DNA of 20,419 nt, taken from Macrocybe gigantea. Taxonomy: Eukaryota > Basidiomycota > Agaricomycetes > Agaricales > Callistosporiaceae. The stretch lies in contig SJRY01000184.1 in the NCBI GenBank assembly GCA_011319805.1, forward strand, positions 1-20,419, read 5' to 3'. Under the pieces are notes generated by a model. That model did no database searches. It was given only the letters and a program-made list of their open reading frames with translations, and was not told the DNA's origin. Shown in pieces: positions 8,852 to 19,153 of this stretch. Each line of letters starts with the position of its first letter. The first letter of the stretch is position 1. Both the position numbers and the translations under genes were made by a program.

Positions 8852-11800
8852 TCAAAAGCCTCCTACTAATTTCTCTAGATAATCGTCCAAAACCTTGACA
8901 AGGGCATGTTTAAGCGATTGAACAACGAAAGAGAAAACATCTCGAGTGCATACCTTGTCCATTTCCTCTAACTCTTTGAAAGTGCCAGCGTATACCTCCC
9001 TAACTTGTGGATGCAGACTTTGCAAATCGACGGGCCTTCCGAACAGAAGAGCGTCTGCTGGCGCCAACGGCGGCAGCGGTGTCTTGGGCTGAGATCCCTT
9101 GCACTCAATGATCGCAAGCATCCGCGACACGCCAAAGTCGTCGTCGGGAAGATACACGCGCTTCGGCTGCGGCTTTGGCGTGTTGGCAGGCGAGCGCGAG
9201 GTCTCCGTGACGGGGGACGTAACCGGATTGGTCTGCGCTGTCGCGTACCCAGAAAGATCGGACATGACGGATGCGATGGACGGCTGTCTCCTGCTGTTGC
9301 TGGCAGTGTTGACATTTTTGCCAGTCGGCGTCGTAGTGCCCGGCCTGGAGTGCCTGTCTTCCAGCAGGCCAGCAGACGGCGTGCGGACCTGCCTCGCAGA
9401 CTCAGCTCTAGGAGCAGACTGCTGCTGCTGACCGGGGGTGACAGATCGTGTCTGCTCTCGTTTGCCTTCCGCGCCAGCGTCGTCAGCGGAGTAATCCGAC
9501 AGCGACGCAGACCGCCTAGAGTCCACGCTCGACAGGGAAGAAAGATCCTTTTCCTTGTTCTTCCCGCTCCTGATCTTGCTCAGCACCCTGTCCAGCTTCT
9601 CGCCGCCCACATCCCTCCGCCCAAGCACGCCTTCTAAAAGGTCGTCCCTGCTCGCCTGGTGGTTCTCTCGCAGCTCCTCTTCGACAATGTCGCTGATGTC
9701 GTACGTCTCGCCGTCGGGCTCGACGTAAGAATAACGCATCTTGTCGTTCGCGTCGTAGCTCCTGAGCATAGCGTTGCCAGGCAGCAAGACGTCCATGCCA
9801 CGAAGCGAATTGGACTGCGCAGTCAGGATGGCGCTTTGCTTCGCGCGCGTCGCCTCGCGCTGGCGGGCGATGATCTCTTGCCGCGACGGCTGGCGCTGCT
9901 GCTCGTGGCCATCTGGCGGCGCGGGGTCCGAACCGGTGCTCGACGCCGACTCGCGGTGGAGCTGCTGTAATGCGATCTCGTCCAGAGGCGCAGACATGCG
10001 ATGGCGGGACGTCGAGTTGCGGTACGCGGTGGCACGGCGCAAGATGAAGACGGGGTCATCAGCATTGACGTCGTCCACGGAGCCTAGAATCTGCGCCGAG
10101 TCGACTGAACGCCGCTTGTTGCTCAACGAGGAGCGCTCCACGGCCCTGAGCGTTGGAGGACGAGGGAACGCATCAATGACGCGATGGGATGGCAGAAGTT
10201 CTCGTTCTGCATAATTATCAGATGACGGATCAAGATGTCAGATCACTAACGTCCTCACCTCGGTCACCGTTTCCGATATCAATGGCAAGGATATACCTCA
10301 CCCTCGCAGAGCTGCGCCTTTTAGTCATCTTATCCTCGACCTCATCTCCACCGTCCACCACGCCCTCCGGAATGCCGAACCGCTCCAAGCCGATCTCGAT
10401 TACCTCGGCGACCGTGACGTTCTTCGCAAACACAAATACCTTGCGGCGCATCGTTGGCGAGACCTTCGGGGACGACGTCATGTCCGTGTCCTTGAGCGAG
10501 TCCTTGAACACGATGGCTTCGGTGTACGGATGGAACGCCATATCGTCCGGCAGATCTTCTGGATAGACGACGAGTTGCAGCGCGAAGCGGAACGATGGTG
10601 ACGTGAACCGCTCTGGCGTCACGTTGTGGTTCGTCGAGACGGACAAGTACGTCGTCCTGATGGGCGACTGCGTCTCCGACTCTGAAAAGGACATGTCGGC
10701 CGCGATCAGCGTCTCGTCACCCTCCGCCCCGTGCCCGATGACACTGTCGTCTACTTCGTCATCGGACCTTCTGTTCAGGTAAAACTTGACCGCGGAATCG
10801 TCCGTGAAGTCGTTCATGGGGAGCTTCTTGATTGCCGGGTGCATTGACAGATTGCTCGCGACGGAACTAATGCTCCCCACACTGCTCCTCTTCACTTTGG
10901 GCAGCTCCATCGCCTCAACAACAAGCGTCTCGAACACGACCAACGGCTTCTCCGTCGGCAACAGCACCGCTGACGCACCACCCTCGACCTGCTTCACTGT
11001 CAGGTAATAATCGCCCTCATCTTCCCCGGCCGACAGCCGGAACCGCTGCAGGGCCTGGCGGACGAGGTCCCCTGACGTCGTGGACGAGTTGAGCAGCACG
11101 GTCTTGAACGTCGCTTCGGTCTGGAGGTTCTTGCCTGCAAAGACGCGGATGACACTCAGCTCTGGGACGCCAGGCCCATCTGGCGCGGCCGGCGTGAGTA
11201 TCAGCGAACCCGGACGCGGGCGCGAAGCAGGAGGGCCGAGATTCGCGCTTGGGCTGCCGATGTCTTTCTGGTACGAGCTGAGGCCCATGGCGGACGCAGA
11301 CTGAAGCCCGTATGAAGGTTGCGCTTCGGGCGGCGATGACGGCGACCGATTGAGGTACTGTTGGTACAGCGCCTGCTGCTGCTGATCGCGCTGGCGGAGC
11401 TGCGATGCATGCTGGGACACTTGGTTGAGCGGCGGGCGCTCCGGGGTTTCTGGTTGTACGGGGCGTCTGCCTTCGACGGAAGCGCGGAGAGCTTGCTGCT
11501 GTTGCTGTTGAAGGGCAGTGGCGGTAGTAGGAGACATGACGCCCTCGACTAGCGAGGGACGACTTCCTGATCTGCTCGAGTCCTCGGAGCTACGAACAGT
11601 AAGCTCGCTGCTCTCGACGGATCCGACCGACAAGTTCTTGTCCTTCTTGTCCTTTTTCTTGCCAAAGATATTGCTGAACATGGATTTCTTTTTCTTGTCC
11701 TTTCCTTCGTCCTCGGCTCTTTCTGCTCTTTGCGCAGTTTCCCGCCTGCGTTGGATTTGGCATAGTTGGCGGAGCTGACTGGCGGTGGCATCTTTTCTTT

Positions 11801-13236
11801 GCCCTTCGCCTTTTTCTTCGACTCTTCGGCCATCTCCTCCTCGCGATGTCTCTTCACACGTTCTTCCTCCCGTTGTTTCTCGAGAATGGCGCTGGGAAGG
11901 TAAGGACCGGACTGATCGTCGTCCCGGGCGATAGTAGGAGTAGCAGTGAGTTTGCGCGTCTCCGTGGCCTGTGCGGGATCGATGCTTCTCGAGTTGGACT
12001 GGGAGGAGGCCGTTTCTTGAGAACCATTAAGTCGCTCGCGGGAGTTTGATGGCCGGAGGGGCTGCACCTGCACCTGCGGAATTTGCTGATCCGTGATCGC
12101 CTGCTGCTGCTTGAGCTGCTGCTGTCGCTGGAGCTGAATCTGCTGCTGCTGCGCCACGAGGTCGCGCTGCTGCTGAACTTGCAGCTCTTGCTCTCTTTGC
12201 TGCAGTTGCACCTGTTGTTGAAGCTGCAACTGTTGCTGTTGTTGCTGCTGCCGCTGCTGCTGATCCGCCTGATCGGGGCTGGTCTGCGGAGACGGCGATT
12301 TGGTCTGGCTCTGCATTTGACGCGCTTGCATCTCCCGCGCGGCGGATTCGTCCCAGGGCACTCCGTCATCCGGCTCAAAGTCAGGGCCGCCCTCTTGCTT
12401 CTTTTGCTGCATCAGTTCTTCGGCCAGCTCCTGGTCCTGGTATTCATAAGCCTCATCGTCCCACTCGTCATTAGGATCTTCAACTTCGTCTTCCCGCCAT
12501 ATAGCTGGCGGGTATCGATGGACGTACATGCTCGCAATGAACTGGACCCCTTTGGGCGGTGGCGCTCGGGAGCCCCCGCGGGGAATGGGCGAGGGAGAAT
12601 GATTAGAGCCAGTGCGCGAATTCAAATTAGTTCGTAACCGGTCTTGTGATGCATGAAGTCCTTCGTTCAGCTCTGTTTGAGTCGCAGAAGCCAACTGGAG
12701 GCGACAAACGACGGCAGAGCCAGATTGTCAGTATTTACAATCGCAAGGCCCATGTAATACGATGCATAAGTCTGACTCACATCTATATTGCGGTGCTTGT
12801 TCAGCCTAGCAAGCCGCTCAAAGGGCGTTTCAATATTTTCCGCTGGGATGTATCCGACTTCCTGCGTCTTGAGAACACGCACGAGCCACCAGTAGCTGTT
12901 ACTGTCATCCATCAAAAACAAACTATCGCCCTTCACAACGTTGGCCTGACCCTCCACCGTCGCAGCAAAACTGTGCAAGGAATAGACAAGGTCAAAGTCG
13001 ATCGATTCGTTGGGGATGGAGAGCGAGGAGGAGCCGTCATCGTCGACGTCCATGTACTCGTCATGCTCTTCGCCGTCTGAATCGTCGTCGAGAACCGAGT
13101 GCTCATCGTCAGTGCCGACGAACGTGGACGAGGCTGCATCTGCGTGCGCGTGAATCGGAGAATCATCCTGCTGCAGCTGTTCCCTGAGGTCGAAGGTATC
13201 CTGCCGACTAGGCCTTCGGGTATCAACAACATCCAT
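8852..13236 (-). CDS. SH3 / Ras-association-domain scaffold protein
   Basis: Four exons: 13236-12781, 12694-10259, 10206-8954, 8893-8852; about 1,395 residues if one missing base near 11716 is allowed for. Residues ~83-137 form an SH3 domain (VYSLHSF, SYWWLVRV, GYIPAENIE) followed by ETPFERLARLNKHRN. Then come an acidic/aromatic segment, a Gln-rich linker (~residues 290-350) and a Lys-rich stretch. Around residues 665-735 is a Ras-association-like fold (VIRVFAGKN... TFKTVLLN... YYLTVK), and near 900 a second ubiquitin-like segment (KVFVFAKNVTVAEVIEIGL). The C-terminus is Ser/Pro-rich and ends EEMDKVLDDYLEKLVGGF. The last intron (8894-8953) is 60 nt, open in frame and has an unusual AAG acceptor, so retention would still give a full protein. 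SH3 plus Ras-association suggests a small-GTPase-linked scaffold at the cell cortex or polarity site. A Bud14/Tea4-like role is possible but I cannot assign orthology. Confidence 0.5.
12085..12265 (-). repeat. CAG/CAA-rich tract coding a glutamine-rich linker
   Basis: Nearly continuous CAG/CAA codons on the minus strand give Gln-rich runs mixed with Leu and Arg, likely a disordered or coiled-coil linker between the SH3 and Ras-association parts. The Leu-rich open frame on the plus strand (12083-12637) is the antisense of this repeat. Triplet length is likely to vary between strains. Confidence 0.5.
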
Positions 13237-13799
13237 GCTGTGTTGTTCCTATGGGTGCTTGGAGAAAAATGTGGCGACCAAATGACAGAAATGAGAGACA
13301 GGGTAGTATAGAGTACGAAAAAGTGGTATCAAAGGAGGAGAAAGGAGCGACAAGTCTACAACGACAGCGCAGAAGCCCAAGTGGTTGCGAAGATGGAGAT
13401 CATTCAAATTTGACAACGGTGAAGCAGTACAGAGTTTTTGACATTGTTTGCATCCAAAGCCAATGGACTTGCCGCACAAATTCGACCGACAATCACAACC
13501 ACATAAAGGAGCAGCATGAACGAGTTGAGATTTGGTAAACGTGTTTTCTTGGAATAGCGCCTCCCACAGGGCAGCAACATTGCAGTATGCCACGATGAAA
13601 GGGAAAATTGCATTCAAAAAAACGAACAACGACACGTTGATACATAGGATTTAGCAGCCCGCCAATAAAGAGAATAAATGAAGAAAAATTCTGCGATTCA
13701 TTCAAAGAGAGGAGCCCAGTAGAGCGCCTGTCTATTGCTCGTCAGGCGGTAGAGCGGCATACTGTCCAAATCACAATGACATCAGAATCACTCGCTTAA
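13237..13799. other. Intergenic region between laccase 3' end and SH3 gene 5' end
   Basis: About 560 bp, serving as laccase 3' flank and SH3-gene promoter, since both genes read leftwards. Several short frames exist on both strands, but none shows a conserved motif or paired splice sites. No clear TATA box is seen; a weak TATAC lies about 75 bp upstream of the SH3 start. Confidence 0.5.
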
Positions 13800-16516
13800 T
13801 CAAGTCAAATTACGGCTCGCCTTCGGGCAGAGATTCTCCCAAGCTCTGTTGGGATGGACTTGGGCACGGGTTCCGGCCGGGTCAACAGCCAGGACGGTGG
13901 CGAGGCCAGCTTGCATGTGCCAGAAAATGTGGCAATGGAAGAACCACGCTCCAACGTTATTAGTCGTGAAGCGAATAATCGTGCCCGCTGAACCAACAGC
14001 AGCAACCTACGAAAAGGGGTCTAATACGGATATAAAGCTGAGGGGAAGTACATACATCGCGGCGAAGGGGTTCACAGTGTTGATGAGATCAGAGCTGTTC
14101 GACTTGACGAGGAAGAAGTTGCTCTGCATCCAGAGCGACCGTGTCAACTAGAACGTTCACTGAGGGATGACAATATGCAACGTACGCCGTGCAAGTGGAA
14201 GGCTGCGCGTCGAGGATCATTTACTTAGAATCTAATGCATGTGAGCATGACGCTTTATTTTACTCACGATGAGCTTCATCATCATCGCTGTACGCTACTT
14301 CGTGAGAAAAGTCTGGAAGAGATATTTTGCACGTAGTGGACGCACCTAGGCGGGAACTCAATCTGTACGACAGTGTTGCTGGGCAAGACAAAAGTGTTTT
14401 CGGTAACGTTGAAGTCCGTAGGATTGGTTGCGCCGTCCAACATCTTCAGAAGAGTCGGAGTCTCCGGTGGCAGATAGGACACGTTGTTGACGTTCCATTG
14501 AGCCTTTCCAGCAGTCTACAGTGGTATGCGTGAATGTTTTGTGTGACCGCCGAGCGACACTCTCAAGAAGTGCTTACCACGACGAGGACGAGGGAAATGT
14601 TGATTTGAGGACTAGGTGCCTATCAAACAGTGATTCAGTCACGCCACTTGCCTGACGCTTGACTTGCAGAACACGCTTACAACTTCACCGACCATGGGCT
14701 GGAAAGTGGGAAGGTTCAACAAAGAAGGGACAGCCATGATTATTGAAACAAAGTCAGACGCACACGAAGGTTGGCCTCGACGAGAGCGTTGGGGTTGGGG
14801 GGGCCAAGTGTCATCGGGTCAGCCGGGTCAACAGCGGGAGCACCAGCGTAGCGGAGGATGGCACGAGAGAGCGTGGCGTTTTCTAGTAAATAAAGGGGCC
14901 TCATAAATGTCCGAGCATAAAACATTATGGTGTGACGAGGACTTACGGTTCAGGTTGCGCGAGGGGAGTCCACCAACGAACGGAGCGTTGATCCAGTAGT
15001 TGCCGACGGGTTGGTTAGCAGTGAGCTGTTATATTGGTCAGAAAGCGATCGGATTCCAACCCGGGTTTGGGATCTAGAGAAAATGATACTGACAACCACG
15101 GAGTAACGTTGACCGGCCAAGAGATCGATTTGGTTGACAGTCATGGGCTGAGTGGGGACTCCATCAGCTTCGATAATGGCTAATTAGAAAAATAAAAGCA
15201 TCCATCAGCCTTCAATTACTGGGCATTGTGAGGGACGAAGCTCACTCAAGTCGTGCTTGTCAACAGAGACAGTGAAGACGTTCCTCATCGACTGGTTGAT
15301 GATACGGAATCGATATCTCCTTCCACTCTGAACGTTTTGGACAAAGAACGGAACAGCCGGACCGCCATTGAACCTTCCACGGCCGTTGAACGTGCCCGAG
15401 TCGGAGACGGGGACAATGCCAGTCGCCACATATCCAGCCAAAAGAGCGACGGACGAATTGTGCCACCAGTCACCTTGACGTGTAGATCTCTATTTAGTTG
15501 CATTGCTCAAATCAGTTCCAACTTCGACGCTTACCAATTTGCCAGATCTTGATATATCAAGTTAGAAACTAATCCCATGGAAGAAGGAGTGTGCGCTTAC
15601 CGTGTTCTCGTCATCCACATCGTATAACGCCCTGTTAGGATCTTGCGGGTCTGAAAAGCCGAGCTCAGCCGACGAAGCGTCATCAACCACGCCGAAATAA
15701 ACCTACCATAGACGACGAGTGGCCCACGGAGACCCTAGGCATTTCATTCCGTATCTTCAATCTCCTGCGCTGAAGAGGGGAATGGATCAACTCACGTCAG
15801 AGTATTGTACGCTGAGCTGGCTATTGACCAAGTCAGCAGTCGTTCCGCCCGAACTGCTTGGTACCAGCTTACCTGTGGTACCAGAAGGTTCCGGTTTGCG
15901 TGCCAAGAGGTATGGTATAAGTGTAGCTATCACGAGGCCCAATGGGGCAAGTGGTGACGAATGGCGTGCCCTCATTGAAGTTATTCGGACCATCAAAGAA
16001 AATACCATCAAAGTCCTTGGAGGTTCAAAATGTGTTAATTCTTTAATAACTAATGCCCTCAGCATACTAACCATGCTAGTACTGCGACGCATGGTCGGGT
16101 CGGTCTAATTAAATTTATGAATTCAAGCTCAGCAATACCGAATAACGCGCGGCACTGACCAGTCGGTTGTTGACGGTCACAACAAGTGTGTCACCCTTGT
16201 TCGCCCTGATAAGAGGCCCGGGATACCTGCGCAAACAAGTTCAGAAACTACTGCATTCTAGCACATAATGCTAATCATGCTCACTGTCCGTTGGCGACAA
16301 TCATGCCTATGTAAATTTTCACGTTGAGTCCCGCTGATATACGCGACCCAGAGGAGGGAAATACGTACTCCTCGTGAAACCATCAGGAGCGAGTTGTCTA
16401 TTGGCAACATCTAGAGTAACTTGCCGAGTTACTCCGGGTGCCCTGACCGAAAGCCCATAGACGGGGTGCGGCCTAAGCAAAGCAAACAGAGTTGTTGTGA
16501 GAGCTAGGAGCTGCAT
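13800..16516 (-). CDS. Laccase-family multicopper oxidase with altered copper motifs
   Basis: Secreted three-cupredoxin-domain protein, ~527 residues, typical for fungal laccase (phenol oxidation with reduction of O2). Exons: 16516-16369, 16306-16285, 16226-16160, 16104-16072, 16015-15873, 15820-15796, 15734-15707, 15650-15601, 15547-15535, 15473-15246, 15179-15094, 15025-14947, 14882-14764, 14698-14681, 14619-14578, 14515-14346, 14287-14268, 14202-14186, 14123-14056, 14006-13800. All junctions keep phase except one missing base at 14067-14070. The start MQLLAL gives a signal peptide (1-21); an in-frame upstream Met (16579) would spoil it. Motif 1, normally HWHG, reads DFDG (91-94). Motif 2, normally HSH, reads HSQ (137-139), and its QYCDG is QYSDG. 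Motif 3 is HPFHLHG (430-436) and motif 4 is HCHIFWHMQAGL (483-494), both complete. The type-1 copper site is thus intact and the trinuclear site is not. Catalysis of O2 reduction is doubtful. Confidence 0.5.
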
Positions 16517-17549
16517 TGTCAAGCAACCTGAAGAGACCTTTGTGCGCCCAATTACGCGCCCTTTTGTAGATTCCCTCATGCCTCACAAAATGCCTCAAAG
16601 AATAAACCTCGGAACCGAAAGACTGGAATGAAGACGTCCGCAACTTGCAACATGCGCAGTTCGTGAAGATCATGCGAACGTGGTTACGACTCTTGATAGA
16701 GAGGGGCCAGTGCAAGGGATCGAATGATATGTTTTCTGAAGCAAACGTGAGTATTGTCAATAAGGGAGACAAGCGGATTGGATCAAAAATCGCAAAGAAA
16801 TGAGCACTATACACACGCCCTCAGCGCGAAGGGGAGCGTTTTCAACGGCAAAGCTGTTCTGCGTGGGAGACACATGGCGTAGTTGTATAATGACAGTGTC
16901 GCAAAGTCGGTGAAAAAACTCACAAACATTCCATCAGCTTAGGAAATCGACATAACAAGGGTCCCAATCTTCTGATTTGTTTCAAGCCAATGGTCTTGCG
17001 CTCGTTTAATTGCTGCCGATGACTGAACGATGTGAGATCCATAAATGTTAGCACGGTAACCTCAATAGTATTGGGAGCGTTCGAGGGATGAGAGAAGTTC
17101 TTCTCTCCAGCCGACGGTGGTGGTTATTTCGACAGGTGCAATCAAGTTGGTCATGGCTGTCCCGTACGACGAGATGGTTAGCTCATTTCGCCGCTGAGAA
17201 CGACGCCGTGCGGCTCCACAAATCTTGCGGATGCCGGCTGGCGTTCTACAACGCCGAACGGCTTCGTTTCGTTTGCAGAGATGTCTCTGCTTGACAGCGG
17301 AGCACCAGAATAGCTGCTCTTAAAATAGATGTGTAAAGTCCGAGGCTATTTTTGAGAGATTCCCATGACATATATCAGACCCACTTTGAGTCGGGCAGCG
17401 GACACTTGGGTTGATGCCGCTTAAATGATGCCTAAACGCTCGAATGTGGTTGGATGGCTTCCCGTTAAGAGTTCGGAAAGTTTGTGGAGCGGAATCAGAC
17501 GACAATGGCCTGCCAGTGCAAGGCTTGGGTGCCCGCCGCGCTCCTCGCG
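16517..17549. other. Laccase upstream region; no gene seen
   Basis: About 1 kb. The left end is the laccase promoter. The remaining open frames are short, overlap antiparallel, and show no motif or splice context that I trust. Confidence 0.5.
16561..16569 (-). promoter_or_regulatory. Possible TATA-like element of the laccase gene
   Basis: CTACAAAAG on the minus strand, 45-55 bp upstream of the chosen ATG. The spacing suits a core promoter that starts transcription shortly before 16516, and this agrees with the downstream Met rather than the upstream one. The match to TATAAA is imperfect. Confidence 0.5.
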
Positions 17550-18107
17550 TTAACCAAATCTCCTGAACGACAATGCTCGATACACGTTGAAGCTCGAAAA
17601 AGGTTGTAAAGAGTCCCATCGACCTTGCAATTGCATTTGTCGCCACCGCCCTTGAGATAGGGCATCTACAAAAGCAAGAAGCTTAAGATTAACAAGCATT
17701 ATGTTAAAAATAACCAACATTCCAGGATCCAATTTTAGCTCGGATTCCAAGTTCAGTGGCAAAAGGATGAAGCAGAGCGCAGACACTGCAAAACCTGTCT
17801 GCACCAAAGCGCGTCTCCCGGCCGCATCCTTCTCACGAAAGCTCCTCATAGTGAGAAGCGGAGAGAAAGGAGAAGCTCCAACAGCGACAGCAAGCAGGAT
17901 TTCCAGCTGCGCATGCAGACGAAGATCAAAGCGGCGTAGGAAAAAAAGAATCCAGGAAGTTGGAGCAGCAAGGCGTTTCGTCGCCTTCAAGAATACGTTA
18001 TTCACATCCAGTGAAACGCAGACAACCAATCTTTGCGCTGTTATCTGAAGAAGACAACCATAGGAGCGATGAAGAAAAAACCGAACGTAGGCATGTAAGT
18101 AGTACAT
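17550..18107 (-). CDS. Hypothetical membrane protein (uncertain, intron structure unresolved)
   Basis: An uninterrupted 185-codon frame, longer than the other unassigned frames in this half of the window. It contains three hydrophobic stretches, about residues 60-85 (LEILLAVAVGASPF), 105-120 (FAVSALCFILLPL) and 130-145 (MLVIFNIMLVNLKLLAF), separated by charged loops, as in a small integral membrane protein. I recognise no family. A plausible intron acceptor (TTGCTTTTGTAG, minus strand near 17670) suggests the true gene may be spliced and differ at its C-terminus. The antisense frame (17701-18048) is Arg/Lys-rich and less protein-like. A palindrome with CACGTG lies 45 bp upstream. The chance-ORF alternative remains open. 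Confidence 0.5.
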   Translation of the reverse strand: MYYLHAYVRFFLHRSYGCLLQITAQRLVVCVSLDVNNVFLKATKRLAAPTSWILFFLRRFDLRLHAQLEILLAVAVGASPFSPLLTMRSFREKDAAGRRALVQTGFAVSALCFILLPLNLESELKLDPGMLVIFNIMLVNLKLLAFVDALSQGRWRQMQLQGRWDSLQPFSSFNVYRALSFRRFG

Positions 18108-18150
18108 GTTACATGTTAAAAGTAGAAACAGATCACGAGCTCGCAGATGA

Positions 18151-18172
18151 GGATCACGTGCTCATGTGATCC
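18151..18172. promoter_or_regulatory. Palindrome with E-box (CACGTG)
   Basis: The arms GGATCAC and GTGATCC are perfect inverted repeats separated by eight bases; the left arm runs into CACGTG, the core bound by bHLH factors such as Cbf1 or Pho4 types in fungi. It lies 44 bp upstream of the possible membrane-protein ORF (minus) and about 1 kb from the small plus-strand gene, so the first is the likelier target. Function is inferred only from the motif. Confidence 0.5.
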
Positions 18173-19023
18173 CGACTAGTGGAAAAACTCGTGTAACGCG
18201 CCACGCGCCCACCGACCGCTTCTCGACCCCCGCTGGGGCTGATTTCCATCAACCCGATCGTTGAGCTATTCTGCCTTGTCTAGAGCTCTCTAGAACTAGA
18301 TTAAACGTGCGTATATTTCGTCATTCATCAACTTCTCGTAAGAGGTGCTCTTAATTGTTGCCATCCACCCCTAACAATGACATGCCAATGCCAGCCATGC
18401 CCGCACCAATTTAATGATCTGAGAGTTAACACCCTAATTCACCTATCTCGATAGCAGTGGTCTGGATTTGGGGCGGGCTGCATGACCATATCCGTCATTT
18501 CCTTCGTCTCCTATGAACAAGCACGACTGTCGCAAGGCGTTCTTCTGACTCAAAATATCATCGGCGCCGTGCAAATAATGAAACACTCTTCGATTTTTGC
18601 AAATGTCTTGCGCTCTGATTATCAGAAATCGCTGTCGGAACTCCGTCGGAGACTCCCATGGATGTTCGGGTGAGGGACCTATTTCGTATTATGGGTGACC
18701 ACGTCACTCTCTAAGCAGTTGGACGTTGATTGACAGAAAGAGAAAACGTTGACAGTCGTCTATGCATAGAAGCGCTGAGAGATTTTGAGAACTCTCATCA
18801 ATTTCTCACTACGGTGCTTCCGGTACCCACACCATCGGACTCTCCATCCGATAGACAATTCACAGAGATCCATCAAACGTGCCCCTCTGTAACTCTTGTG
18901 CCATTGCATCCGTATTCAATCGTTGTTGGCGATCTCTTGGCCTACGAGCAAAGGGGGAAAATGTCGTTTACGTCTTGTGCATTGCTAAATCGTCAACACG
19001 GAGGCATGTGAAAGGCAAGACGA
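18173..19023. other. Intergenic region; no convincing gene
   Basis: Two plus frames (18482-18673 and 18730-19011, 63 and 93 codons) have no recognised motif and no clear splice link to each other or to the downstream small gene. A near-palindrome around TCTAGAGCTCTCTAGA is at 18279-18294. Confidence 0.5.
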
Positions 19024-19029
19024 TATAAA
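19024..19029 (+). promoter_or_regulatory. TATA box of the candidate small gene
   Basis: TATAAA within GATATAAAGT, followed by a C/T-rich stretch (about 19060-19130) that looks like a fungal transcription-start region. It is 130 bp upstream of the ATG at 19154. Confidence 0.5.
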
Positions 19030-19153
19030 GTAGGTGATTTCCCTCGCAAAAATTACAAACGCTTATCTCGAATTCTCATCCAACACTTCAATTACTTCCA
19101 CGCTAGCCTTTTCTCGACTTCTTGCGCTCACGAACGGTGGCGTTTCTGACTCC

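Noticed and set aside
9005..9637. 210-codon Arg-rich plus frame
   Set aside because: Antisense of the conserved, spliced C-terminal exon of the SH3 gene, whose minus-strand frame is longer and continuous with the neighbouring exons.
10230..11681. Independent gene starting at the Met at 11681
   Set aside because: Upstream codons in the same frame (EDEGKDKKKKS) are coding-like and continue the SH3 gene after a one-base frame break; no promoter signal at 11681.
12083..12637. Leucine-rich 184-codon frame on the plus strand
   Set aside because: Exact antisense of the CAG/CAA glutamine tract and its flanks in the SH3 gene; composition is entirely explained by the repeat.
16517..16579. Upstream laccase start MRESTKGR...
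   Set aside because: It would bury the signal peptide behind 21 charged residues; the Met at 16516 gives a normal secretion signal.
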